Shown piece after piece: positions 15,781-22,354 of a stretch of DNA of 22,354 nt (position 1 is the first letter of the stretch; each line of letters starts with the position of its first letter). Location: positions 1-22,354 of the forward strand of contig CAZGWV010000055.1 of NCBI GenBank assembly GCA_964529555.1. The letters are read 5' to 3'. A program made the position numbers and the translations under genes. Below the pieces are notes generated by a model, which was given only the letters and a program-made list of their open reading frames with translations, searched no databases and was not told the DNA's origin. This DNA comes from UBA7672 sp964529555 (lineage in GTDB: Bacteria; Pseudomonadota; Alphaproteobacteria; Caulobacterales; Hyphomonadaceae).

Positions 15781-16338
15781 TTAGCTGATCGCTTCGACGA
15801 TGACGTTCGTGAAGGCATTGCGGTTACGGGCCCAGGCAGCTTCGTCATTGCCTGCGTCCAGCGGCTTGTCCTTGCCGAACGAGATCGTGCCGATGCGGTC
15901 GGCGGCGATGCCCTGGGCTTTCAGGTACGAGGCCACCGATTCAGCGCGGCGGGCGCCGAGGGCGATGTTGTAGTCGCGGGTGCCACGCTCGTCGGCGTGG
16001 CCCTGAACTTCAACGCGGGTCGTCGGATACTGCTTGAGCCAGGCAACCTGCGCGTTGAGGGCGCGGCGGTCAGCGTCGTCCAGGGTGTGCTGGTCGTAGT
16101 CGAAATAGACGCGGTCCGTGGTCTTGGCCGAGAAGTCAGCGCGCGAACCGGCGGCCGGGCCCGACGGTTGCGGCGGGGTCGGCGGCGCCGGCGGCGGGGA
16201 GACGCGCGGAGGCGTCACAACCGCGGTTTCGGTCGGGGCGACAGGAGCTTCAGGCTCCGGCGGCGGATTCGACGCGCACGCCGAGACGGTAAAAGCCGCC
16301 GCGACCGCGAGAGCTGACATGCTGATAGACCGCTTCAT
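15781..16338 (-). CDS. pal: peptidoglycan-associated lipoprotein Pal
   Basis: Outer-membrane lipoprotein that binds peptidoglycan and TolB, tethering the outer membrane during division. The 185-aa product has a lipobox VSAC (Cys21), a Pro-rich linker (about 24-64) that is longer than in E. coli Pal, and an OmpA-like domain with VYFDYDQHTLDDADRRAL, the peptidoglycan-binding block VEVQGHADERGTRDYNIALGARRAESV (109-135) and the closing RNRNAF helix. AAGGAG lies six bases before the ATG, a strong site that suits an abundant protein. It follows tolB across a 306-nt gap, so it probably also has its own promoter. Confidence 0.96.
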   Translation of the reverse strand: MKRSISMSALAVAAAFTVSACASNPPPEPEAPVAPTETAVVTPPRVSPPPAPPTPPQPSGPAAGSRADFSAKTTDRVYFDYDQHTLDDADRRALNAQVAWLKQYPTTRVEVQGHADERGTRDYNIALGARRAESVASYLKAQGIAADRIGTISFGKDKPLDAGNDEAAWARNRNAFTNVIVEAIS

Positions 16339-16403
16339 TTCAATCTCCTTGTTCCCTGCGCGCCCCCAAGACGGCGCGTAATCCGATCCCCGACACTACC
16401 GGC

Positions 16404-16423
16404 GAATTGCAATGGAATTGCAA
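16404..16423. promoter_or_regulatory. GAATTGCAA direct repeat, possible regulator site before pal
   Basis: GAATTGCAA occurs at 16404-16412 and 16415-16423, 11 bp apart, about one helical turn. This spacing suits a response regulator bound as a tandem dimer. On the pal strand, TTGCAA at 16418-16423 could be a -35 element, with GTAGTG 18 bases on as a weak -10. Called by eye. Confidence 0.4.
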
Positions 16424-16443
16424 GCCCGGAGGGCGCGATGCTC

Positions 16444-16475
16444 CCCTGAAGCAGCAATATACTTCAGGGTTTTTT
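16444..16475 (+). terminator. orphan plus-strand rho-independent terminator
   Basis: CCCTGAAG (16444-16451) and CTTCAGGG (16462-16469) pair around a 10-nt loop and are followed at once by six T (16470-16475). That is a good terminator on the plus strand, yet every nearby gene is on the minus strand. It would end antisense transcripts from the pal side or mark the 3' end of a small RNA. Confidence 0.65.
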
Positions 16476-16644
16476 GTGGCAAAGAAGCGGAAAGATTGCA
16501 ATCGGGTAATGTAACCAACCGCGTGTTTTCCGGCGCTTTGCCTATCGTTTGACGACGTGTTGCAAATCAGCCGCGCGCGCCCGCCCAACGCAGCGCCGGA
16601 CCGGCCGGCTGACTGCCTAGGCGCCTACTGATCAGTACACGTCC

Positions 16645-18033
16645 CTATTTGAGCAGCGGCCCCCATGTCGGGTTGGTCGCGTCTCGCGGCGTCGGCACGC
16701 GGCGCGTGTTCCGCGCCGTGAGGTCGACACTGTAGAGTTTCGGGCCCGCCCCCTTCGAGGCGGTGCGCTGGAAAACGACGACCCGGCCGTTCGGCGACCA
16801 GCTCGGGGCCTCGTCCTGGTAGCCGTCGGTGAGAACCCGGAAGCCTTTGCCGTCCGGCTCGATGACGCCGATGGCGAACTGGCCGCGACGCTGCAAGGTG
16901 AAGGCGATCCAGTCGCCGCGCGGCGACCACACCGGGTCTCCGAAGCGGGCGCCTTCCTCGAACGTGATGCGGCAGGCGGCTTCCTGCGCGCGCGAGCCGG
17001 GGCATTCCATCGGCCGGCCGTTCTCGTTCATAATGTAGAGCTGCTGGCCGCTGCCGCGGTCGGATTCGAACACGATCTTCGTGCCGTCCGGCGAGAAGGA
17101 GGGCGAGGTGTCGACGGCGCTGTCGCGCGTCAGGCGGCGTTCGATCCCGCGGGCGAGGTCGAGGACGTAGATGTCGGCATTGCCCCCGACGACGCGGCTG
17201 AAGGCGATCGATTTGCCATCCGGCGAAAAGCGCGCCGAATACTCCATCGCGCCAGGGTTCTCCGCGAGAATTTCCTGGCGGCCCGTGACGGTGTCGTAGA
17301 GATATGTCCGCAGCAGCGTGGCCGCCGGATAGAGCGGATGCGGCACATAGGCGCCGTAGAGGATCATCTGCTCGGTCGGCGAGAAGCGCGGATTGATGAC
17401 CGCGCTGCCGCCGGAGAGGAGGAATTCGGCATTGGCGCCGTCCTGGTCCATGATGGCGAGACGCCCGCGCAGGCGTTCCTCGCCCGGCGTCTTCGACACG
17501 AAGGCGATGCGGCTGTCGAAATATCCGGTGTCGCCCGTCAGGCGCGAATACACATCGTCGGCGACCTTGTGCGCGAGACGGCGCCAGTTGAGCGGCGTCG
17601 GAACGGTGAACTGGCTCGCCGTGATCTGCGATTGTCCGTAAACGTCATAAAGACGATAGAGCACGGTCAGCGTCGTCGCGTCCGCGGTCTGCGTGATGAC
17701 GACCTTGCCGACGACCAGCGCCTTCGCCTCGACGCCCGAGACAGACCAGTCGCCGAAAGTCGGCTGAACCGAGAAGTCGGAATTGCGCTCGATGAACGCG
17801 GCCTTGTCGACCAGCGCGAAGGCGGTGGAGGAGGAGAGGTCCGCGCGCAGCACGTTCGACAGGTCGCGCGCGATCTCGGCGGCGCCGGGCCCTTCGGCGC
17901 CGAAGTCCGGCACGGCGATGCGCATGGGTACGTATTCTTCCCCGACCACGGTCACTTTGAGTTGCGCAGCGGCGGGCGCTGCACCGATGGCGATCGAGGC
18001 GATCGCCATCATTAGAAGGGACAGTATGCGCAT
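16645..18033 (-). CDS. tolB: Tol-Pal system translocation protein TolB
   Basis: Periplasmic beta-propeller protein that shuttles between TolA and Pal. The 462-aa product has a signal peptide (cleavage after AlaAlaAla near residue 23), an N-terminal alpha/beta domain (to about 165) with the TolB block MRIAVPDFGAEGPGAAEIARDLSNVLRADL, then a six-bladed propeller with repeated FSPDGKSIAFSR / FSPDGTKIVFESDR / WSPRGDWIAFT / WSPNGRVVVFQR blades, ending in ATNPTWGPLL as usual. GGAGGA sits eight bases before the ATG. The 69-nt gap from tolA contains a small perfect GCGCGGC-GAGG-GCCGCGC hairpin (18077-18094). Confidence 0.96.
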   Translation of the reverse strand: MRILSLLMMAIASIAIGAAPAAAQLKVTVVGEEYVPMRIAVPDFGAEGPGAAEIARDLSNVLRADLSSSTAFALVDKAAFIERNSDFSVQPTFGDWSVSGVEAKALVVGKVVITQTADATTLTVLYRLYDVYGQSQITASQFTVPTPLNWRRLAHKVADDVYSRLTGDTGYFDSRIAFVSKTPGEERLRGRLAIMDQDGANAEFLLSGGSAVINPRFSPTEQMILYGAYVPHPLYPAATLLRTYLYDTVTGRQEILAENPGAMEYSARFSPDGKSIAFSRVVGGNADIYVLDLARGIERRLTRDSAVDTSPSFSPDGTKIVFESDRGSGQQLYIMNENGRPMECPGSRAQEAACRITFEEGARFGDPVWSPRGDWIAFTLQRRGQFAIGVIEPDGKGFRVLTDGYQDEAPSWSPNGRVVVFQRTASKGAGPKLYSVDLTARNTRRVPTPRDATNPTWGPLLK

Positions 18034-18102
18034 GGCGGTGATCCTCCGCTTGGTCGTGGTCGGTGTTTCCGGGTCAGCGCGGCGAGGGCCGCGCCGATTG
18101 CA

Positions 18103-18948
18103 CTATTGCGTCGCGATTTTCGGTACGAGGGTTACGTCGATGGATTGCGGCTGCGGCAGCTTGAAATATTCCTCTGGAACGACCCAGCCGATCTTGTTGC
18201 ACATATCCAACGCGCGGCGTCCGTGCGCGACGAAGGTCTGCATCGGGATGTCGCCCGTCGGCTCGCGGGAGGGGGTGACCAGCTGATAGGGCTGCGAGAA
18301 CTTGCCGTTGCGGCCGAACCAGACACGGAAAGTGGCGGACAGCCGGCGCGCATCGGCCATGTCGCTATGGTCGGTCCAGCACTTGTTGTTGACCAGCTGC
18401 GCGCGGATGTAGTCCGTGATCGACGCCGTCATGCGCTTCATGTCGCCGGCGCCGATGCGCGGCGCGCCCGCGTCGGCGCTGGCGGGGTTTGCGTTGGGGT
18501 TGGGGCGACGCGGCGCCGGGGCATCCTTCGAGACGCTGGCGAGAATGTCGTCGAGTTCGCTCGACAGCGATTTCGACGGCGCTGCCGGTGCGGGCTTTGC
18601 CTGCGGCTTTTCCGCCGGCTTTGGCGGTTGCGGCTTGGGCGGATCGAGCGCGACCGTATCTTCCGGCGGCGGCGCGGACGCGGGCGCAGGCGATGCGGCC
18701 GACGTCGTTTCGGGCGGCGCAGGCTCGTCTTCCTTGATTTCGACGGCCTCGAACACCGGCGCGATATTGGTCGTCTCCGCGATCGAAACGAGTTCGATCG
18801 GGATCGAAATCATCGGCGTGCTCTCGATTTCCGAGGCCGCAGCCGGGATCATTATCAAGCCGGCGAGCACCACGCTTGCGTGTGCGATCAGCGAGAAGAA
18901 AGCCGCTGGCAGCGAGGTGCTGGAAGAGGGGGGAGGGCCGGTTCGCAT
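18103..18948 (-). CDS. tolA: Tol-Pal system inner-membrane protein TolA
   Basis: Links the TolQR motor to TolB/Pal across the periplasm. From the ATG at 18948, 10 nt past tolR, it is 281 aa; the longer open frame overlaps tolR and is not used. It has one membrane helix (about 15-36), a Pro/Ala-rich spacer (about 75-170) in place of the long Ala/Lys helix of E. coli TolA, as is common in alphaproteobacteria, and a C-terminal TolA/TonB-like domain (about 172-277) with ITDYIRAQLVNNKCW and GRRALDMCNKIGWVVPEEYF. Cys190 and Cys250 could form the domain disulfide known in E. coli TolA. Confidence 0.92.
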   Translation of the reverse strand: MRTGPPPSSSTSLPAAFFSLIAHASVVLAGLIMIPAAASEIESTPMISIPIELVSIAETTNIAPVFEAVEIKEDEPAPPETTSAASPAPASAPPPEDTVALDPPKPQPPKPAEKPQAKPAPAAPSKSLSSELDDILASVSKDAPAPRRPNPNANPASADAGAPRIGAGDMKRMTASITDYIRAQLVNNKCWTDHSDMADARRLSATFRVWFGRNGKFSQPYQLVTPSREPTGDIPMQTFVAHGRRALDMCNKIGWVVPEEYFKLPQPQSIDVTLVPKIATQ

Positions 18949-18958
18949 GCCTTTGCGG

Positions 18959-19417
18959 TCAACCTCCCTGGAGGACGGTGCGCGCCCTGTTCGGATCGAC
19001 CGGCAGACCTGCGTTGCGGAACCCGCCCTCCTGCAGCAGCGCCAGCACGGAGACGACGACGCCGTAGGGCACCGCCTCGTCGGCGCGCACGAAGACGCGC
19101 TTCTCCATGTTGTTCTCGGCCAGCGCCTTGAGCAGCGGAGCAAGCTCCTTCAGCTCGATGGGGTCGTCCTGCTGGCCGACATAGACCCTGGCTTCCTTGT
19201 CGATGGTCACGACAAGCGGCCGTTCGTTCTCCTGCCTGAGCTGTTCGGCGCTGACCTTGGGCAGCGTCACCGCCACGCCCGTGGCGAGCATCGGCGCGGT
19301 GATCATAAAGACCACGAGCAGCACAAGCATGACGTCCACCATCGGCGTCACGTTGATGTCGGCGATCGGCCGTCTCCGGCTGCCGCGTCCCTTGCCGCTC
19401 TTGATCAGCATCGCCAT
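18959..19417 (-). CDS. tolR: Tol-Pal system protein TolR
   Basis: Membrane partner of TolQ in the proton-driven motor (ExbD/TolR family). The 152-aa product has a short cytoplasmic basic N terminus, one membrane helix with the signature ADINVTPMVDVMLVLLVVFMI, including the proton-path aspartate Asp28, and a periplasmic domain with VFVRADEAVPYGVVVSVLALLQEGGF. GGAGG lies nine bases before the ATG. It starts three bases after the tolQ stop and ends 10 bases before tolA, so tolQRA is one tight transcription unit. Confidence 0.96.
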   Translation of the reverse strand: MAMLIKSGKGRGSRRRPIADINVTPMVDVMLVLLVVFMITAPMLATGVAVTLPKVSAEQLRQENERPLVVTIDKEARVYVGQQDDPIELKELAPLLKALAENNMEKRVFVRADEAVPYGVVVSVLALLQEGGFRNAGLPVDPNRARTVLQGG

Positions 19418-19420
19418 GGG

Positions 19421-20134
19421 CTATTGGCCTCCGCGATCGTTCAGGCGGCGCGACAGGCGAACCGAGACTTCCTGCGCGAAGGTCGACATGCGGTCGGCGA
19501 AGGCGGACACGTCGCTGGAGAACTTGTTGTAGAAGATCAGCGCGGGAATGGCCGCGAAGAGGCCAAGGCCGGTGGCGAACAGCGCCTCGGCGATACCGGG
19601 GGCGACGACGGTGAGGTTGGTCTCGCCGCGCGCGGCGATGTCGCGGAACGAGTTCATGATGCCGACCACCGTGCCGAGCAGGCCGATGAAGGGCGTGGAC
19701 GAGGCGATGATGGCCAGCGTCGGCAGGCCCGATTCCATCCGCTGCGCCTCGCGGTTGGCGGCCGCTTCCATGGCGGCCGAGGCGCGCTCGACGATCTGGC
19801 GGTTCTGTTCGTCGCCGGGCTGGCCGCGGCGGCTGTCGCGCCATTCGCGCTGGCCGGCGGAGAACACCCGCGCGAGCGCTTCGCCCGGACGGTCATTGCC
19901 GCGCGATTCCATGTCTTCCAGCGGCTGGCCGGCCCAGAAGGCCTGTTCGAGGCGCTTGGCGCGGGCGCGGGCGCCTGAGACGCCGAGCCATTTGTCGATG
20001 GCCACCGCCCACGACCACACCGAGCACAGGGCAAGGATGACCATCACGCCCTTCACGATCGGGTCGGCCCTGAGGAACAGGGCAAACAGCGAATAGTCGG
20101 CATTCGCTGCAAGTTCAGGCAAGGCTTCGGGCAT
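19421..20134 (-). CDS. tolQ: Tol-Pal system protein TolQ
   Basis: Pentameric inner-membrane channel of the Tol motor (MotA/TolQ/ExbB family). The 237-aa product has three membrane helices: about 26-47, about 140-163 (LPTLAIIASSTPFIGLLGTVVGIMNSF, containing the conserved pore residues of the family) and about 177-200 (APGIAEALFATGLGLFAAIPALIFYNKF). A large cytoplasmic loop lies between the first two. GAGAGG is five bases upstream of the ATG. It is separated from ybgC by 132 nt, where a promoter for tolQRA could lie, though I see no clear one. Confidence 0.96.
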   Translation of the reverse strand: MPEALPELAANADYSLFALFLRADPIVKGVMVILALCSVWSWAVAIDKWLGVSGARARAKRLEQAFWAGQPLEDMESRGNDRPGEALARVFSAGQREWRDSRRGQPGDEQNRQIVERASAAMEAAANREAQRMESGLPTLAIIASSTPFIGLLGTVVGIMNSFRDIAARGETNLTVVAPGIAEALFATGLGLFAAIPALIFYNKFSSDVSAFADRMSTFAQEVSVRLSRRLNDRGGQ

Positions 20135-20266
20135 AAGGGCCTCTCAGTGGACGGGGCGGCATCGGCTGGATCGCTTGCTGATGCGCCCCTTTTCGCAAGC
20201 TTATGAAGGGCTTCTGGTTTCGAAATTAGGCGAGATGAAGGTAAATACCGGCGAATCCCCGAGGCT

Positions 20267-20716
20267 TCAGGGGCCATTCAGGGCGTGTGACTTGAATGCT
20301 TCCCAATGGGCCAATTCGGTTGCGGAAGGTTTACGAACCCTTCCATCGGGATGGATCGCCACCGCAATCACTTCCGCCTCGCACAGCACCGCGCCGTCGC
20401 GGGTTATCGATTGCCGGAAAATCAGCCGGGGACCCTTCATGCCCTCGAAGCGCGTATGGCAGATCAGCGTCTCGTGGATGCGGGCAGGCGCGCGGTAATC
20501 GATGGTCAGCCGGGTGACGGCGAAGGCGCCATGATCCTCGCGGCCGGGCGGCGTGCCCATGACCCGCAGCATCTCGGAGCGTCCCCGCTCGAAAAAGCGC
20601 AGATAGTTGGCGTGATAGACCACGCCGGTGAAGTCCGTGTCCTCGTAATAGACCCGCACGGCCAGCAGGTGCTCACCGTTCTCGATACGGCCGATTGAGG
20701 GCGTGTCAGATGTCAT
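20267..20716 (-). CDS. ybgC: acyl-CoA thioesterase YbgC
   Basis: Hot-dog fold thioesterase of the 4-hydroxybenzoyl-CoA family that acts on short-chain acyl-CoA esters and is almost always first in tol-pal clusters. From the ATG at 20716 it is 149 aa; a start 30 bases earlier adds MLAPLAYPAG, which does not look like family sequence. Seen: the active-site block VYYEDTDFTGVVYHANYLRFFERGRSEML with Asp28 and His35, then the central strand FEGMKGPRLIFRQSI. Neither start has a standard ribosome binding site; AGGG directly abuts the chosen ATG. Confidence 0.93.
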   Translation of the reverse strand: MTSDTPSIGRIENGEHLLAVRVYYEDTDFTGVVYHANYLRFFERGRSEMLRVMGTPPGREDHGAFAVTRLTIDYRAPARIHETLICHTRFEGMKGPRLIFRQSITRDGAVLCEAEVIAVAIHPDGRVRKPSATELAHWEAFKSHALNGP

Positions 20717-20809
20717 CCCTGCCGGATAAGCCAGCGGGGCGAGCATTCAAGGAAAATGCACGGGAACAGGGCCCAAAAGTGACCCTTTAGGCGGCTACCG
20801 AGGCAGCTG

Positions 20810-21019
20810 CTAAGCCCCGATCACCCCGGCGACGCTGTCGCCATCGTCATCCAGCACGGTGATCACAAATCCGCCAGCGGGGTGTTCGTCGATCCGGTAT
20901 TCTGAAGCGCGGCCGCCATCCTCGATGATTTCCGCAAGGGCTTGTTCGGCGTTCCGGCGCGTCCTGAACCGGCCGGAGGCGGACTGCATCCGCATGTGTC
21001 TACCATTCAGCTGACGCAT
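20810..21019 (-). CDS. small protein of unknown function (69 aa)
   Basis: MRQLNGRHMRM...GVIGA has a basic N terminus, a likely helix (RNAEQALAEIIEDGG) and a beta hairpin (SEYRIDEHPAGGFVITVLDDDG). There is no signal or membrane segment. The start is uncertain: in-frame ATGs also occur at residues 9 and 11, and none has a good ribosome binding site. It lies upstream of ybgC and is divergent from the membrane-protein gene at the right edge. The family is not recognised. Confidence 0.55.
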   Translation of the reverse strand: MRQLNGRHMRMQSASGRFRTRRNAEQALAEIIEDGGRASEYRIDEHPAGGFVITVLDDDGDSVAGVIGA

Positions 21020-21178
21020 CGCGTCGGATTTGAAGCCAGGATCATGTTCGCCGCGGTGATTACGCGGCCTAACTCCCGGCCCCGGTTTCGATTATGCACG
21101 GGCGTGGCGAAGAGTCCTTGCCACAAAGCAACCGCCGCTTCGATTCGTGCATGGCGCAACGCATTTGGGGAATGCGAG

Positions 21179-21208
21179 TTGACAGTACCCGGATGGTTTC
21201 GCGCTATT
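21179..21208 (+). promoter_or_regulatory. sigma-70-type promoter for the right-edge membrane protein gene
   Basis: A perfect TTGACA (21179-21184) and GCTATT (21203-21208), 18 bases apart, form a good alphaproteobacterial housekeeping promoter. It would give a 5' leader of about 30 nt before the GTG start at 21245. Confidence 0.6.
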
Positions 21209-21244
21209 GAGGGTGGGGCGCGGGCGGCCCCCTAGGGGGCGGAC

Positions 21245-22354
21245 GTGGCGGGCAGGGTTGCCGGTAGGGGACATCGTCGCGGCGTGTGGCGCTGGCTGAC
21301 GGCGCCGTTCGGCCTCAGCGGCCTCACGGGCTTTGCCCTCTGGGGCTTCATCCTGCTCTCGATTCTGGCCACGGGCCTCGGCTTTGCCGATCTCCGCGCT
21401 GCCGGAACGGATAACGCCGAACTCTCCGGTATCGAACTTGGCTTCACCATCGCAACGACGCTGTTCGTCGTCAGCGCCATGGTGGTCGCCCTGCATCATC
21501 TCGTGGCGCCGGGAACGCCGCTTGCGGCGCGGATCATGTCGTTCTTCTTCTACCTGATCTTCGCCGTCTGGTCGGTGGGCTTCGGCTACGGCTTCTTCTG
21601 GAAGGAGCTGGCCGGGCAGGAGTTCACCGAGCGTCAGTTCGAACGCGCGATCACGGATCTCTCCGCCTCCGTCGCCCGCACATCCGCCGCGCTCGAACTC
21701 TCCGAGCGCGTAACGGCTGAGGCGGCGGCGCTCGCCACGCAACGCGCCGACATCGAGGCGCGGGAAGGCCGCACCTGCGCCAACAAGCCGGCGTCGGTCC
21801 CTGGCGAGGGACCGCTGATGCGCAGCCGCTTTGCATTCGCCGAGCGTGCGCGAAACCTGGGCGAGGAAGTGCGCACCGCCTGGGTCGGCCCTGTCGCGGA
21901 CCAGCGGCTTCGCCTGCAGCTGCAGGTCGATGCGCTGGTGAAGCGCTCGACGCCGCCCGCATCCGCCGCCGTGACGCCGGCCGAGCGCGCCGTGCTCGAC
22001 AGGCTCGTCATGGCCTCGCACCTGCCTGCAGCCGAACGCCGAACCCTGTTCACCGGCCTTCACGAGGACGCCCGCGCCTTCTCCGCCACCGCGAACGATC
22101 TGCGCGCGCTCCATGCTGAAGCATTTGCAGGACGGCTGTTGCAACTCGCGGCGGAAGTCGGCCCCGATCCGCAGCGCCCCGGCAGTCCCGACCCCGCGCG
22201 TACGCAGGATGCGGGCTATTGCTGGGATGTCGTGCTCAACGAGAAGATCGCGGCGGCGGCGGCGCAACTGCGCGCCGTGGAAAACGTGACCGCGCCCGAG
22301 TTCGAATTCCTCGAAGGCGCCAAGGCGACACGCGCCGCCTTCTTCGGCCTGATC
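21245..22354 (+). CDS. membrane protein of unknown function (5' part, runs off the window)
   Basis: The frame is open for 370 codons from GTG at 21245 to the window end. An in-frame TAG at 21233 rules out an earlier start, and AGGGGG lies five bases before the GTG. Three hydrophobic helices (about 25-47, 66-86, 97-118) precede a long soluble helical region. Residues about 125-175 have coiled-coil-like character (Ala/Leu/Glu/Arg-rich), and single cysteines occur near 178 and 326. The plus-strand frame is preferred over an Arg/Gly/His-rich open frame opposite because it has regular hydrophobic segments and codon use like the neighbouring genes. I do not recognise the family; a three-helix anchor with a helical sensor or scaffold domain is inference. 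Confidence 0.75.
   Translation, partial: MAGRVAGRGHRRGVWRWLTAPFGLSGLTGFALWGFILLSILATGLGFADLRAAGTDNAELSGIELGFTIATTLFVVSAMVVALHHLVAPGTPLAARIMSFFFYLIFAVWSVGFGYGFFWKELAGQEFTERQFERAITDLSASVARTSAALELSERVTAEAAALATQRADIEAREGRTCANKPASVPGEGPLMRSRFAFAERARNLGEEVRTAWVGPVADQRLRLQLQVDALVKRSTPPASAAVTPAERAVLDRLVMASHLPAAERRTLFTGLHEDARAFSATANDLRALHAEAFAGRLLQLAAEVGPDPQRPGSPDPARTQDAGYCWDVVLNEKIAAAAAQLRAVENVTAPEFEFLEGAKATRAAFFGLI

Larger units (their letters stand above)
16339..16644. other. tolB-pal intergenic region (306 nt) without a gene
   Basis: This gap is long for a tol-pal operon. Reading towards pal it holds an A-run, the CCCTGAAG/CTTCAGGG hairpin, and two GAATTGCAA direct repeats close to a possible pal promoter. 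I see no convincing reading frame. A separate pal promoter and perhaps a small RNA on the plus strand are possible. Confidence 0.6.

Noticed and set aside
18416..19978. 520-codon plus-strand frame across tolA, tolR and tolQ
   Set aside because: It spans three well-supported genes on the other strand and has Gly/Ala/Ser low-complexity composition. A real gene antisense to all of tolQRA is not credible without transcript evidence.
21092..22267. 391-codon minus-strand frame at the right edge
   Set aside because: Arg/Gly/His-rich with no hydrophobic pattern. The plus strand has a promoter, a ribosome binding site and three membrane helices.

Overview
This window is high-GC chromosomal DNA from an alphaproteobacterium. 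The gene families, the two GTTC-N7-GTTC SOS boxes (the alphaproteobacterial LexA operator form) and the tol-pal/tilS/ftsH gene order all point there. A Caulobacterales or Hyphomonadaceae-like host is my best guess, but it rests on general resemblance only. A run of exactly 100 N shows that this is a scaffolded draft or metagenome assembly. I see no insertion sequence, prophage, CRISPR array, tRNA or rRNA.

Left part (1-7550): an inverted pair of palindromic intergenic repeats is followed by a lipoprotein M3 metallopeptidase (dcp-like) and an exported protein of unknown function, both on the minus strand. Divergent from these is ruvC-ruvA, with a 4-nt overlap. A perfect 20-bp hairpin, the N gap, a DUF445/YjiN-like membrane protein (minus) and a SemiSWEET-like three-helix transporter (plus) separate ruvCA from ruvB. 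Both ruvC and ruvB have their own SOS box, so the split Holliday-junction genes should still respond together to DNA damage.

Middle part (7551-10983): this is the most accessory-looking stretch. It holds a 57-aa hydrophilic protein, a lipoprotein SRPBCC/START-like protein, a cluster of palindromic repeats, and a helical protein of unknown function behind a promoter that carries a perfect inverted-repeat operator. It ends with a two-gene unit of a subclass B3 metallo-beta-lactamase, with all zinc ligands present, and a small secreted protein.

Right part (10984-20716): one long minus-strand block, in transcription order ybgC, tolQ, tolR, tolA, tolB, pal, cpoB, a YbjN-domain protein, tilS, ftsH. 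It encodes the Tol-Pal envelope machine with its usual neighbours, then tRNA-Ile lysidine synthase and the membrane AAA+ protease. In many alphaproteobacteria this block follows ruvCAB on the same strand; here it is inverted relative to ruvCAB and separated from it by the accessory stretch. Beyond ybgC lie a small protein of unknown function (minus) and, on the plus strand, the 5' part of a GTG-started membrane protein with three predicted helices that runs off the window.

Most of the window is housekeeping. I found no convincing new multi-gene system. The points best worth checking are the split SOS-controlled ruv genes, the operator-promoter at 9280-9308, the B3 lactamase pair, the orphan plus-strand terminator inside the tolB-pal gap, and the assembly artefact at 4533-4742.
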